Source of the DNA: Bradyrhizobium mercantei
GTDB taxonomy: Bacteria > Pseudomonadota > Alphaproteobacteria > Rhizobiales > Xanthobacteraceae
Assembly: GCF_001982635.1 (NCBI RefSeq)
Contig: NZ_MKFI01000010.1
Location: 124,001-188,000, forward strand
Reading direction: 5' to 3'
DNA: 64,000 nt
The position numbers and the translations under genes are program-made. Below the pieces are notes generated by a model that saw only the letters and a program-made list of their open reading frames with translations, was not told the DNA's origin and did not search any database. This document shows positions 34,036-43,390 of the stretch, piece after piece; position 1 is the first letter of the stretch, and every line of letters starts with the position of its first letter.

Positions 34036-37000
34036 TCAGCTCGCTTGGGTCAGTCGCTCCCGATCGGCTGTGACGCGGCGCTCGACCAGCGCGGCACCTT
34101 GCTGAGCGGCGATCCGCTGCGCCTCCGCGAGGTCCTCAACGCCACCCGAGCTGTCGCCGGATTGCAGCCGCAACAGGCCGCGCAATCGGTGAAACTCGCC
34201 CGCGGTCCAGCGCTCGCCTGTATCGATCTCCTCGGCGATAGCTGCCAGTGTCGCGAGCCCTTCCCGCGGACGGCGTACCTTGACGCAACCGCCGGCAAAC
34301 ACCACGCACCACGCCGATAGCGAGGGCAGGCGCTCGGCGATCATTCGTTCCATGCCGTGCTGCGCCAGGCGGAAACCCTTTTCGACGATCCCCCCACCAA
34401 TGTCGGCTACACCGGCCAGCAGATCGGCGTGCGGCCGCCAGTAGGGCAGGTCGCGCTGCAGCGTCAGGTCCCGCAACCGCGCGGCATGGAGGGCGAGACT
34501 GTCGGCATCTTCCATCAGGGCGGCGAGCAGACCGCCGGCGAAAGCCGTGGTATGGCAGATCGTCTGGTAATGGCCGCTCGCATCGGCCTCGTCGAGCGCA
34601 GCCTTGCGCCATCTGCCGGCCTGTTCCGCGTTGCCGAGCATGGTCCAGGCTTCGGCAAGTCCAACCTTGACGGTGACGGCATGGACGGTAGCTCCGACCC
34701 TGTTAAGCGCCTCGTTGTGCAGCTCGGGATCGAACAGTCTCTGAAATTGTTCGAACTCAGCGATCGCCGCCCCAAACTCACCGCGGAACAGCAAGGTCGT
34801 GCCCATGCAGCGACGCGCGATCAGCTTGTCCAGCGTGCTGCCATGCTCCGCCACCTGCGCGATCTGGCGCGCGACTTCGAACCGTACATCGGTCTCGTTG
34901 AAGCGGGCGATCCAGTTCAGGAACAGCGCCGGGACGATGCGGTCGCCGCCGCCGATGCGCGCAGACAGCTCGACGGCATGCACGATCTGCCGCTCGACCT
35001 CGCGCGCGCCGTAGCCCCGTGCTGCGATCAGCGGCCCCAGAATGCCGAGACGCAAGTCGAATTCGCGGACGTCGCGTTCGCGTCCCGGTGGCAGACTTGA
35101 GGCCTGCGTCAGTGCCGCCGTGAAATGCGCGACCGCCTCCACGGCCGCCGAACGGCGCGCGGCGTCGCGGCCTGCCCGTTCCAGATAGATGATGGCGGCG
35201 GAATGGTCCCCGGCCTCCACGAACTGGTGCGCCAGGACATGCGGCATACTGTCGGCGATCGCGGGAAACTCCGCCTCGATGGTGTCGGCAATCAGCTTGT
35301 GGACGCGCAACCTGTCGCGCCGCAGCAGCAGATGATAGGCGGCGTCGCGCAGCAGCGCGTGACGGAAATCGACCGCGTCGCCGAAGCCGCTGGGGCGCGT
35401 GACAAAGATGCCGCTGGTGACCAGCCGCTCGATGCTTGCCCGCGTGGCGACCTCGCCGAATGGCGATACGGCGATCAACAGATCAAGCGGGATGTCGCGG
35501 CCGATCGCGGCCGCAAGCTGCGCGGTCTCGCGGCCGTTCTCGAGCAGATCGAGCCGCGCGAGCAGGATTTCGTTCAGCGTGACCGGAATGGCGGTCGCGT
35601 CCGTCGCGCCGGGGGATGCGTCCTCCATCGCTTGCAGGCCGCGGGCCAATTCCTCGGCAAAGATCGGAACGCCATCCGAGCGCGCCACGATCGCATCAAC
35701 CACGCTGCTCGGCATCTTGCGCTCGGCGGCAATGGTATTGACGAGCCTCTTGATGTCGTCGGGCTGCAGCCGCGCCAGGTGCATGATGCTCGCGCCGGAA
35801 CGCTCCGCCCATTGCGGCGTCTCCTCCGGTCGCATGGTCGCGACCAGCAATACTGGAAGGCCGCGGATCGTGCCGGCCAGCTGCTCCAGCCATTCGTTGG
35901 TCGAGGGATCCGCCCAGTGCACGTCCTCGATGACGATGACGGGACTTTCGCGCGAGATCGCCTCGACGATGTCGAGCAGCGCCGCGATGGTGCGCGCGCG
36001 GATTTCTGTCGGCGCAAGCCGCAGCAACAGCCTGCGGTCGCTGCTCTCGCGCCGCAGCAACTCGGCGATCAGCGCCAGTCGTTCGGGTGTCGCCTGGCCG
36101 AGGCTGCGCAACAGCGTGTCGAGCTTGTCGAGTTGGCGCACGTCGGCATCAGGTGCTTCGACGGCGGTCATGTAGTCGAGATAGTGGGCGATCGGGTGGA
36201 ACGGTCGGTTGGCGTGAATCGGCGAGCATTGCAGCACCACACGCTGTTCCGGCCTGATCTCGAGCCTGCGGTGCATCTCCTCGATCAGGCGCGACTTGCC
36301 GATGCCGGCTTCGCCGATGATCACGACGATCTGGCCTTGGCCGAGCAGGGCGGCGGCGGCACGGTCGACCAGTCGGGAGACGTCGTCCTCACGACTGATC
36401 ATCGGCAGGCTGATCGCGCCGTGCACGGCTTCGAATCGGGAGGCGCCCCGCTGTTCCCCGAGCACGCGATAGGCGATGACCGGCGCGTCGAAGCCCTTCA
36501 GCGTTCGTGATCCGAAATTCTCCAGGCGGAATTGCCCGCCGATGATTTTTGCGGTCGCTTCCGCGATGATCACTTCGCCGGCCGGGGCTTCGCCTTGCAG
36601 CCGCGCGGCCAGGTTGGGCGCTTCGCCGACCAGAGAGTCCCGCTCGACGGCGGCATCGCCGATCAGGTCACCGACAACGACGAGTCCGGTGGCGATTCCG
36701 ATCCGCACCTTGAGCCGGTCTCCCCTTGGTGTGACCAGCTTGCCGATCTCTTCGGCGAGCATCAGCCCGGTGGTGACTGCGCGCGCCGCGTCATCCTCGC
36801 GCGCCCGCGGATACCCGAAGGTCGCGAGCACGCCGTCCCCGACATAGCGCAGCACGTATCCGCCGTAGCGCTCGATCAGCGTGGCGCAGATGTCCTTGTA
36901 AGCGGTGAGGAGCTCCAGCACGATCTCGGGGTCGAAATCCCTGGAAAGTCTGGTGTAGCCGACGAGATCGCAGAACAGCGTCGTGACCTGCCGCCGCTCG

Positions 37001-37284
37001 GCGGCGGCAAGCGGTCGCGGCGCGGCCGCAGGGGCACGCGGGGCAGGCTTCTGCTTGGGTTCGGGTCGCTGCACGTCCACAGCAAGTCTTGCAATCGCGT
37101 CGAGTAGCCGGCGGCGATGCCCGACCGACGTGACGCCAAGTTCGACCAGATCGGTCGAGGTCAAATGCGCCAGATCAGCGGCGTCGATATCGTTGTCGAG
37201 GAACGCCGGCAGGTAGCCGGACAGCCCCAGCTGTTCGAGCCACTCGCTGACAAAATCCGCATTCGGTCCGTTCGGCTTGGGCAT
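34036..37284 (-). CDS. SAM domain - class III adenylate/guanylate cyclase - AAA-type ATPase multidomain regulator
   Basis: 1,082 residues. N-terminal SAM domain (about 12-70, VSEWLEQLGLSGYLPAFLDN), a Pro/Ala/Lys-rich linker, a class III cyclase catalytic domain (about 95-280) with both metal-binding Asp residues in TLFCDLVGYTRLS and YVGDGVLATFG, then a STAND-like ATPase with Walker A GEAGIGKS and Walker B VIVIEDVHWAD, and a long helical, TPR-like C-terminal half. Such proteins are frequent in Bradyrhizobium and are thought to be signal-integrating cyclases. ATG at 37284 is preferred over a GTG at 37326. Stands alone, convergent with lanM. Confidence 0.9.
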   Translation of the reverse strand: MPKPNGPNADFVSEWLEQLGLSGYLPAFLDNDIDAADLAHLTSTDLVELGVTSVGHRRRLLDAIARLAVDVQRPEPKQKPAPRAPAAAPRPLAAAERRQVTTLFCDLVGYTRLSRDFDPEIVLELLTAYKDICATLIERYGGYVLRYVGDGVLATFGYPRAREDDAARAVTTGLMLAEEIGKLVTPRGDRLKVRIGIATGLVVVGDLIGDAAVERDSLVGEAPNLAARLQGEAPAGEVIIAEATAKIIGGQFRLENFGSRTLKGFDAPVIAYRVLGEQRGASRFEAVHGAISLPMISREDDVSRLVDRAAAALLGQGQIVVIIGEAGIGKSRLIEEMHRRLEIRPEQRVVLQCSPIHANRPFHPIAHYLDYMTAVEAPDADVRQLDKLDTLLRSLGQATPERLALIAELLRRESSDRRLLLRLAPTEIRARTIAALLDIVEAISRESPVIVIEDVHWADPSTNEWLEQLAGTIRGLPVLLVATMRPEETPQWAERSGASIMHLARLQPDDIKRLVNTIAAERKMPSSVVDAIVARSDGVPIFAEELARGLQAMEDASPGATDATAIPVTLNEILLARLDLLENGRETAQLAAAIGRDIPLDLLIAVSPFGEVATRASIERLVTSGIFVTRPSGFGDAVDFRHALLRDAAYHLLLRRDRLRVHKLIADTIEAEFPAIADSMPHVLAHQFVEAGDHSAAIIYLERAGRDAARRSAAVEAVAHFTAALTQASSLPPGRERDVREFDLRLGILGPLIAARGYGAREVERQIVHAVELSARIGGGDRIVPALFLNWIARFNETDVRFEVARQIAQVAEHGSTLDKLIARRCMGTTLLFRGEFGAAIAEFEQFQRLFDPELHNEALNRVGATVHAVTVKVGLAEAWTMLGNAEQAGRWRKAALDEADASGHYQTICHTTAFAGGLLAALMEDADSLALHAARLRDLTLQRDLPYWRPHADLLAGVADIGGGIVEKGFRLAQHGMERMIAERLPSLSAWCVVFAGGCVKVRRPREGLATLAAIAEEIDTGERWTAGEFHRLRGLLRLQSGDSSGGVEDLAEAQRIAAQQGAALVERRVTADRERLTQAS

Positions 37285-37723
37285 GATGTCCGTTACGGCT
37301 TGGAGCTGTCGCAGACGATCCGCCACTTCAATGCATCCGCCACTCTCGCCGGCCGGCTGACCGGTTTGAGGCCTTGGCCGGACAGGACGAGATCATCCGC
37401 TCAAATGGAAAAAGGTCTTCTGCAATTTTTCACTCCGACACCGCAAAGCCCGCCGCTCGCCCCGGTGCCGTTCAAGCGTCGATTTCAACGTCGCGGGCTC
37501 TGGACACGGACAGTAGCGGGGATCGCTGACCAAGTCATCCGCTCGGATTGGCGGCGATCTGGGCGTGCCGACCGTCGCATTGGTGCAAGCATCGCGGATT
37601 GAGCCGGTATCGACTTCGCGGCAGATGCCGTCGTCGCCATGAGCGACCGGGCCGAAAATCGTCTCACGGGCAGCCGCAGGGCCGCCCGTGTCGCCGGCAA
37701 TTGCCGCCGGCTAGGCCGGTGCC
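37285..37723. other. Intergenic region between the cyclase and the RraA-type gene
   Basis: 439 nt. No supported gene; frames on either strand look like chance. Two GC-rich hairpins near the right end (ACGGGC/GCCCGT at 37666-37689 and GCCGGC/GCCGGC at 37693-37711) lie just past the stop of the RraA-type gene and could end that transcript. Confidence 0.5.
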
Positions 37724-38398
37724 CTACTCCTTGAACTCGCAGCCGAGGCGGTGCAGGGCCTCGTCGACCCAGCGGCGGTCGCTGGTGCCGGCGAGGATCT
37801 GCTGGATGGCCTTCTCCTCGGTGGCTTTCTTGGCCTCGGTCAGCTTGCAGATCGCCTCGACGTCGTCATGGGGTACGCAGAGCACGCCGTCGTCGTCGGC
37901 CACGATCAGATCGCCGGGCTCGACGATCATACCGTCGATCGAGATGGCACAATTGATCTCGCCCGGGCCGTCCTTGTAGGGGCCGCGATGCGCGACGCCG
38001 GCGGCGAATACCGGGAACGAGCCGGCGCGGATCGCGCCGGCATCGCGGATCGATCCGTCGATCACGAAGCCCGCCACGCCCTTCTTCTCGGCCAGCGTCG
38101 ACATGATCTCGCCGATGATGGCGTTGACCAGCACGCCGCCGGCATCGACCACGATGACGTCGCCCGGCTGGGCGAGGTCGATCGCCTTGTGCACCATCAG
38201 ATTGTCGCCGGGCCGGGTCTTCACGGTCAGCGCCGGGCCGCCGAGCCAGCCGCCGTTATGCATCGGCCGCAGCCGGTTGGTGCCGGCGATCCGCGACATC
38301 GAATCGCTGATGTTGGCGACCGGCAGCGTGCGGTAGCGCGCGACGAGGTCGGGCGACACTTTCCGCTTCGCCTTGTGAATTGCAAATCCTATGGCCAT
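37724..38398 (-). CDS. RraA-family aldolase, 4-carboxy-4-hydroxy-2-oxoadipate aldolase-like (LigK/GalC type)
   Basis: 224 residues of the RraA-like fold. VANISDSMSRIAGTNRL, PGDVIVVDAGGV, GEIMSTLAEKKG and DGSIRD are the conserved substrate/metal motifs of class II pyruvate aldolases that cleave 4-carboxy-4-hydroxy-2-oxoadipate to pyruvate and oxaloacetate. The neighbouring hydratase catalyses the preceding step of the protocatechuate 4,5-cleavage/gallate pathway, which supports that function over RNase E inhibition. Gene ends the minus-strand operon. Confidence 0.85.
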   Translation of the reverse strand: MAIGFAIHKAKRKVSPDLVARYRTLPVANISDSMSRIAGTNRLRPMHNGGWLGGPALTVKTRPGDNLMVHKAIDLAQPGDVIVVDAGGVLVNAIIGEIMSTLAEKKGVAGFVIDGSIRDAGAIRAGSFPVFAAGVAHRGPYKDGPGEINCAISIDGMIVEPGDLIVADDDGVLCVPHDDVEAICKLTEAKKATEEKAIQQILAGTSDRRWVDEALHRLGCEFKE

Positions 38399-38428
38399 CG
38401 GTTTTCTCCGGTGTGTTGGCGCGGCAGC

Positions 38429-39454
38429 TCAATGCGCGCGGCGGTCGAGATGGGCGTTGAGGCGAGGATAGACGCGCCGGGCATTGCCTTCAAAGATCTT
38501 GGCCTTGTCGGCCGCGCTCAGCGGCAGCGCGTCGATATAGCGGCGGGTGTCGTCGAAGTGATGACCGGTTTCAGGATCGATGCCGCGCACCGCGCCGACC
38601 ATTTCGGACGCGAACAGGATGTTCTCGACCGGGATCACCCGGGTCAGCAGCTCGATGCCGGGGAGATGATACACGCAGGTGTCGAAGAACACGTTCTTCA
38701 GCAGATGCTCGGACAGCGGCGGCAGCTTCATGTCCTGCGCCAGGCCGCGATAGCGGCCCCAGTGATAGGGCACCGCGCCGCCGCCATGCGGGATGATGAA
38801 GCGCAGGGTCGGGAAGCGCTTGAACAGATCCGAGGTCAGGAACTGCATGAAAGCGGTGGTGTCGCCGTTGAGGTAATGCGCGCCGGTGCCGTGGAAGCAG
38901 GGATTGCAGGACGAGGACACATGGACCATCGCCGGGACGTCGAGCTCGACCATCTTCTCATACAGCGGATACCACCATTCGTCGGTCAGCGGCGGATCGC
39001 ACCAATAGCCGCCGGCCGGATCGGGATTGAGGTTGCAGCCGACGAAGCCGAGTTGCGTCACGCAGCGCTCCAGCTCCTCGATGCAATTCGCCGGCTTGAC
39101 GCCCGGGCTCTGCGGCAGCTGGCAGACGGGGACGAAGTTCTGCGGGAACAGCGTGCAGACCCGGTGCACGAGGTCGTTGCAGATCGTGGTCCATTCGCGG
39201 CTGGTCGCTTCCTTGCCGACATGATGCGCCATGCCGGCGGCGCGCGGCGAGAAGATCGTGACGTCGGTGCCGCGCTCCTTTTGCAGGCGGAGCTGTGCGC
39301 CCTCGACGCTCGAGCGGATCTCGTCGTCGGTGATGCCGAGATTGGTGGTGAGCGGCCGGCGCGATTTGTCGGCGAGGCCGGCGAGCTGCTTGTCGCGGAA
39401 GATCTGCAGCTTGGCCGGCTCGGTGGTGTAGTGGCCGTGACAATCGATGATCAT
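38429..39454 (-). CDS. 4-oxalomesaconate hydratase-like amidohydrolase (LigJ type)
   Basis: 341 residues, starting MIIDCHGHYTT, with the metal pair His6/His8, a mid-barrel VHVSSSC, IIPHGGGAVPYHWGRYRG and LFASEMVGA. This pattern matches LigJ-type 4-oxalomesaconate hydratase of the amidohydrolase superfamily, which hydrates oxalomesaconate to 4-carboxy-4-hydroxy-2-oxoadipate. ATG at 39454 follows AAGGA; an upstream frame extension is rejected. The aldolase for the product is the next gene, 30 nt away. No ring-cleaving dioxygenase is in the window. Confidence 0.85.
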   Translation of the reverse strand: MIIDCHGHYTTEPAKLQIFRDKQLAGLADKSRRPLTTNLGITDDEIRSSVEGAQLRLQKERGTDVTIFSPRAAGMAHHVGKEATSREWTTICNDLVHRVCTLFPQNFVPVCQLPQSPGVKPANCIEELERCVTQLGFVGCNLNPDPAGGYWCDPPLTDEWWYPLYEKMVELDVPAMVHVSSSCNPCFHGTGAHYLNGDTTAFMQFLTSDLFKRFPTLRFIIPHGGGAVPYHWGRYRGLAQDMKLPPLSEHLLKNVFFDTCVYHLPGIELLTRVIPVENILFASEMVGAVRGIDPETGHHFDDTRRYIDALPLSAADKAKIFEGNARRVYPRLNAHLDRRAH

Positions 39455-39476
39455 GGTTGGTTCCTTACGAGGTTTG

Positions 39477-40805
39477 TCAGTGTGCGACGGTCGACGGGAT
39501 CGCGCCCGCAAGTTCCGTCTCGCGTGGCTTGACGCGCATGGTGGCGGCGATGGCGGAGGCGATCAGCAGGAAGCCGGCGATCCCGACCAGCGCCCAGGAG
39601 AAGCTTCCGGTGGAGTCCTTGATCAGGCCGATGCACCACGGGCCGATCAGCCCGCCGAACTGTGCAAGCGTGTTGACCATGGCGATCGAGGCGGCGCCGG
39701 CCGCGCCCGTCAGCAGCGAGGCGTTGATGCTCCAGAACAGCGGATTGCCGGCGTTCAGGCTGAAGCCGACGATGCAGAGGAACACGAAGGCCAGCACCGG
39801 GCTTGAGACATAGGCGCTGCCGAGCATCGCGACCGCGGCGAGCAGATAGACGGCGGCGAGATGAAACTTGCGGTCGCCGGTCTTGTCCGAGCTGCGGCTG
39901 ACCACGATGGTGCCGATGACGCCGAGCAGCGGCGGGATCGCCGAAAGGAAACCGACCTGGATGTTGCTGAGGTTGCCCATGCCCTTGATGATCTGCGGCA
40001 GCCACAGCAGCAGGCCGTAGATCCCGACCAGCGCGCAGCCGAACAGCGCCGCCAGCAGCCAGACCCTGATATCGAGGACGCATTCGATCAACCTGTGCTG
40101 CCCCTGTTGTTCGATCTCGGCCCGCTCGGCGGCGAGCTCGCCCTCCAGCCAGGCGGCCTGCTCCTTGGTGAGCCAGCTCGCCTTGGCCGGGCGGTCGGTC
40201 AGATAATAGAGCGTGAACAGGCCGAGCAGAATGGTCGGCACGCCCTCGGCGATGAACATCCATTGCCAGCCATGCAGGCCGGCGGCGCCATCGAACCAGG
40301 TCATGACGCTGGTCGAGATCGGCCCGCCCAATACCGCCGAGAACGATCCGGCGATGATGTAGCCGGCGACCGCACGGGCGCGGTAGCGCGCGGGGAACCA
40401 GTAGGTCAGGTAAAGCACGACGCCGGGCATGAAGCCGGCCTCCGCGACGCCGAGGCCGAACCGCATCACATAGAGGCTGAGCGGATCCCAGACGAAGGCG
40501 GTGAGCGCGGCGACGAGGCCCCAGGTGATCAGGATGCGCGCCAGCCAGATCCGCGCGCCGAGCCAGTGCAGCATCAGATTGCTCGGCACCTCGAGCACCA
40601 TGTAGCCGAGGAAGAAGATGCTGGCGGCGAAGCCGAAGATCGCCGGGCTGAGGCCGAGATCCTTGTTCATCGTCAGTCCGGCATAGCCGAGATTGATGCG
40701 GTCGAGATAGTTGAAGAACATCATCACGAACAGGATCGGGATCAGCCGCCAATAGACGCGGCGGATGGTCTGCTGTTCCAGCTCGCTGACGGACGCACCA
40801 GTCAT
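39477..40805 (-). CDS. MFS transporter, anion:cation symporter (ACS) type
   Basis: 442 residues with 12 hydrophobic helices. FNYLDRINLGYAGLTMN near the N terminus is typical of the ACS family, which imports organic anions such as phthalate or tartrate. ATG at 40805 preferred because GGGAGG lies seven nt upstream. Probably imports an acid catabolised by the aldolase/hydratase pair 22 nt downstream. Confidence 0.9.
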   Translation of the reverse strand: MTGASVSELEQQTIRRVYWRLIPILFVMMFFNYLDRINLGYAGLTMNKDLGLSPAIFGFAASIFFLGYMVLEVPSNLMLHWLGARIWLARILITWGLVAALTAFVWDPLSLYVMRFGLGVAEAGFMPGVVLYLTYWFPARYRARAVAGYIIAGSFSAVLGGPISTSVMTWFDGAAGLHGWQWMFIAEGVPTILLGLFTLYYLTDRPAKASWLTKEQAAWLEGELAAERAEIEQQGQHRLIECVLDIRVWLLAALFGCALVGIYGLLLWLPQIIKGMGNLSNIQVGFLSAIPPLLGVIGTIVVSRSSDKTGDRKFHLAAVYLLAAVAMLGSAYVSSPVLAFVFLCIVGFSLNAGNPLFWSINASLLTGAAGAASIAMVNTLAQFGGLIGPWCIGLIKDSTGSFSWALVGIAGFLLIASAIAATMRVKPRETELAGAIPSTVAH

Positions 40806-40834
40806 TGCAATCCTCCCGTTCATTGTGATGGCGT

Positions 40835-42166
40835 TCATTGGGTCGCGACGCCATTTCGGACGTTGTGTGGATGTTCGGCCTCGCGCTCGGCAGGCTCGCG
40901 TTCAGCACCATCAGGCGCGGAGCCCGCCGCCATCGTTCTGAGGTCGATGCCTTGCTGCTCGGGCAGCAGCACTGCGGCGCAGAAGGCAGCGGTGTAGCCG
41001 CAGATCGCGCAGATCGCCATGGCGTCGCCGAGATGCATCCGCGTCGAGAGAATGCCGACGGTCGCCGGCACGATCGAGCCGAGGCCGCGTCCCGCGCTCA
41101 GCGCAAAGCCTGCGCCGTTGGCGCGGATGTTGGTCGGGAACAGCTCGGCAAAGGTCGGCATCAGGCCGGAGGCAAGGCCGGCCTGCAGCGCGCCGAGGAA
41201 GAATCCGAGGATGATCGTGATGCCCTGGCCGATCGGCGCCTGGGTGTAGGCGGCGACGTTCAGCGCCTGGCAGATCAGGAACAGCATGAAGCCTTTGCGG
41301 CGGCCGATGCGGTCGGCAATCAGGCCGAACGCAATCGGTCCGACAAACGATCCGAAGATGTTGACGGCGAGATAGCCGGCGGTGTGCGTGACAGGCAGAT
41401 GCAGGCCGGTCTGCAGATAGGTCGGCAGCCAGGTGATCATCACATAGGCGGCGCCCAGCGTGCCTGTGGTGAAGAAGGTCGCGACCAGCGTCTTGAACAG
41501 ATGCTCGCCGGTGAAGATGGTCCAGAAGCTGCTCGTTGCCGAGGCGGCGCGCTGCGCCTTCTCCTCGACGAAGATCGCGGACTCCGGCACGAAGCGGCGG
41601 ACGAAGAACACCAGCAGCGCGGGCAGGATTCCGATCGCGAAGAACACCCGCCAGGCCATGTCCTGCGACAGCCAGCCGAAGATGACGGGAAATGCCGCCA
41701 CCGACAGCGCATTGCCGACGGCGTATCCGCTCTGGATCGCCGCGGCGACGCGGCCGCGCATGCCGGCCGAAACCACTTCGGCGACCAGCACGGCGCCGAC
41801 CGCCGCTTCGCCGCCATAGCCCATGCCCTGGATCGCGCGCGCGACCAGGAGATACCAGAAGCCGTGGGCAAAGGCGGCGGCAAAGGTCGAGATCGCGACC
41901 AGCAGGATCGTGAATTGCAGCACGCGCACCCGGCCGAACCGGTCGGCGGCAATGCCGGCGAGCCAGCCGCCGACGGCGGTGCCGATCAGCGAGCTCGAGG
42001 CCAGAATGCCGGCGTCGGGCCGCGACAGGCTCAATGTTGCGATCAGCGCCGGCGTGACCAGCGCGTAGATCGTGGTGTCCATCGAGTCGAGCGCAAGTCC
42101 GCCGAAGGCGGCGAAGAATGTCTTGCGTTCGACGGCGGACAGCTTGGACAGCCACCCCAGATTCAT
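40835..42166 (-). CDS. MFS transporter, aromatic acid:H+ symporter (AAHS) type
   Basis: 443 residues, 12 membrane helices. The cytoplasmic loop DRFGRVRVLQ and the second-half motif DRIGRRKGF are MFS signatures, and ALDSMDTTIYALVTPAL in helix 1 resembles AAHS transporters for aromatic acids. C-terminal 35 residues are hydrophilic and rich in Glu/Arg. A second importer directly before the ACS gene is unusual and suggests two related substrates. Confidence 0.88.
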   Translation of the reverse strand: MNLGWLSKLSAVERKTFFAAFGGLALDSMDTTIYALVTPALIATLSLSRPDAGILASSSLIGTAVGGWLAGIAADRFGRVRVLQFTILLVAISTFAAAFAHGFWYLLVARAIQGMGYGGEAAVGAVLVAEVVSAGMRGRVAAAIQSGYAVGNALSVAAFPVIFGWLSQDMAWRVFFAIGILPALLVFFVRRFVPESAIFVEEKAQRAASATSSFWTIFTGEHLFKTLVATFFTTGTLGAAYVMITWLPTYLQTGLHLPVTHTAGYLAVNIFGSFVGPIAFGLIADRIGRRKGFMLFLICQALNVAAYTQAPIGQGITIILGFFLGALQAGLASGLMPTFAELFPTNIRANGAGFALSAGRGLGSIVPATVGILSTRMHLGDAMAICAICGYTAAFCAAVLLPEQQGIDLRTMAAGSAPDGAEREPAEREAEHPHNVRNGVATQ

Positions 42167-42217
42167 GTTCGTTTCCCCTGATGATTCCAGCCTCTTGTCG
42201 GGCTGTTTCCGTGAGAC

Positions 42218-43204
42218 CTAAGGCGGGTCCAGCGCCGCCGGATTGACGACGTTGGCGCGATCGATGTCGCGTTGCGTGAGGACGGCAACGATGTTGCGCG
42301 CGGCTTCGACGCCGGTCCGCGTGATCGATGCGCCGGTTTGCGCGGCGATGTGCGGCGTCACGATCAGGTTCGGCGCCTGCAGGATCGGCCGGTCCTTCGC
42401 GGGTGGCTCTTCCGCCAGCGTATCGAGGCCGGCGCCGGTGAGATGGCCGCTGCGCAGCGCCGCGCACAATGCGTCCTCATCGACCAGCGCGCCGCGCGCG
42501 GTATTGATCAGGATTGCGCCGGACTTCATGGCAGCGAGCCGCCCGGCATCGATCATGCCGCGCGTCGCGTCGGTGAGCGGTGCGTGCAGGCTGACGATGT
42601 CGGAGACCGCGAGCAGCTCGGCGAGATCGGCGGCTTCACGCGCCAGCGCCGGATCGACGCGGCCCTTGCTCCGGCCGAGCGCAACGACGGTCATGCCGAG
42701 CGCCACCGCGGCGCGCGCGACGTGCCGCGCGATGCGGCCGAAGCCGACCAGGCCGAGAGTGCGGCCGCGGACTTCGCGGCCGCGATAGGTGGCGCGGTCC
42801 CAGGCACCGGAATGGGTTCGTGCGTTCAGGCTGACGACGTCACGCCCGAGCGCGAGGATCAGCGCGACGGTGTGCTCGGCGACCGCCGGCGCGTTGGCAT
42901 CGCCCGCGACCATCACCGGCACGCGCCTTTCGGTCGCGGCATCGATATCGACGCTGTCGACGCCGGCGCCGTGCTTTGCGATCACGCGCAGATGCGGATT
43001 GCCGGCAATGATCGCAGACGAGATGATCGGATTGCCGCGCATCAGGATCGCCTGCGTCGGCGCCGTCGCCATCTCATGCGTGAGGCGATCGGGCGTGACG
43101 GCATCGCGCATCAGCACGATGTCTGCGCCGATCTCGCCGAGCACATTGACGGCTGCGGGGGCGAGGGTATCGCCGGTGACCAGAACGCGAAACGGAGCGG
43201 TCAT
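42218..43204 (-). CDS. D-2-hydroxyacid dehydrogenase
   Basis: 328 residues of the NAD-dependent D-isomer 2-hydroxyacid dehydrogenase family. Rossmann motif GLVGFGRIARHVARAA, catalytic Arg in INTARGALVDE, Glu in GLDTLAEEPP and His in VTPHIAAQTG are all present. First gene of the operon that contains the aromatic-acid genes; would interconvert a 2-oxo and 2-hydroxy acid, for example a pathway side product. Substrate unknown. Confidence 0.9.
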   Translation of the reverse strand: MTAPFRVLVTGDTLAPAAVNVLGEIGADIVLMRDAVTPDRLTHEMATAPTQAILMRGNPIISSAIIAGNPHLRVIAKHGAGVDSVDIDAATERRVPVMVAGDANAPAVAEHTVALILALGRDVVSLNARTHSGAWDRATYRGREVRGRTLGLVGFGRIARHVARAAVALGMTVVALGRSKGRVDPALAREAADLAELLAVSDIVSLHAPLTDATRGMIDAGRLAAMKSGAILINTARGALVDEDALCAALRSGHLTGAGLDTLAEEPPAKDRPILQAPNLIVTPHIAAQTGASITRTGVEAARNIVAVLTQRDIDRANVVNPAALDPP

Positions 43205-43342
43205 GGTCTATCGCCTGCCGCGATATTGCATGGCTGCCCCGCTGCGCGCGCCGCGCCATTCTGCCTGAAGCTGACGCATTTCTCGCGCTTCTCCCTTGGA
43301 GGACAGGTGATTTCGCGCGAAGATCGGGAAACGGCCCCGTGA

Positions 43343-43388
43343 GGTCAAATACCTTGTTGACCCCCGACTTATAGGGAATCGGAATAAG
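43343..43388. promoter_or_regulatory. Two inverted repeats in the LysR/operon divergent promoter
   Basis: GGTCAA-N8-TTGACC at 43343-43362 and CTTAT-N11-ATAAG at 43368-43388. The second fits the T-N11-A pattern of LysR recognition sites and ends just before the LysR start (43391). Together they likely form the regulator site controlling both directions. Confidence 0.55.
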
Positions 43389-43390
43389 CG

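Noticed and set aside
37724..38398. RraA as regulator of RNase E
   Set aside because: Neighbouring LigJ-type hydratase and the conserved aldolase motifs make an aldolase more likely.
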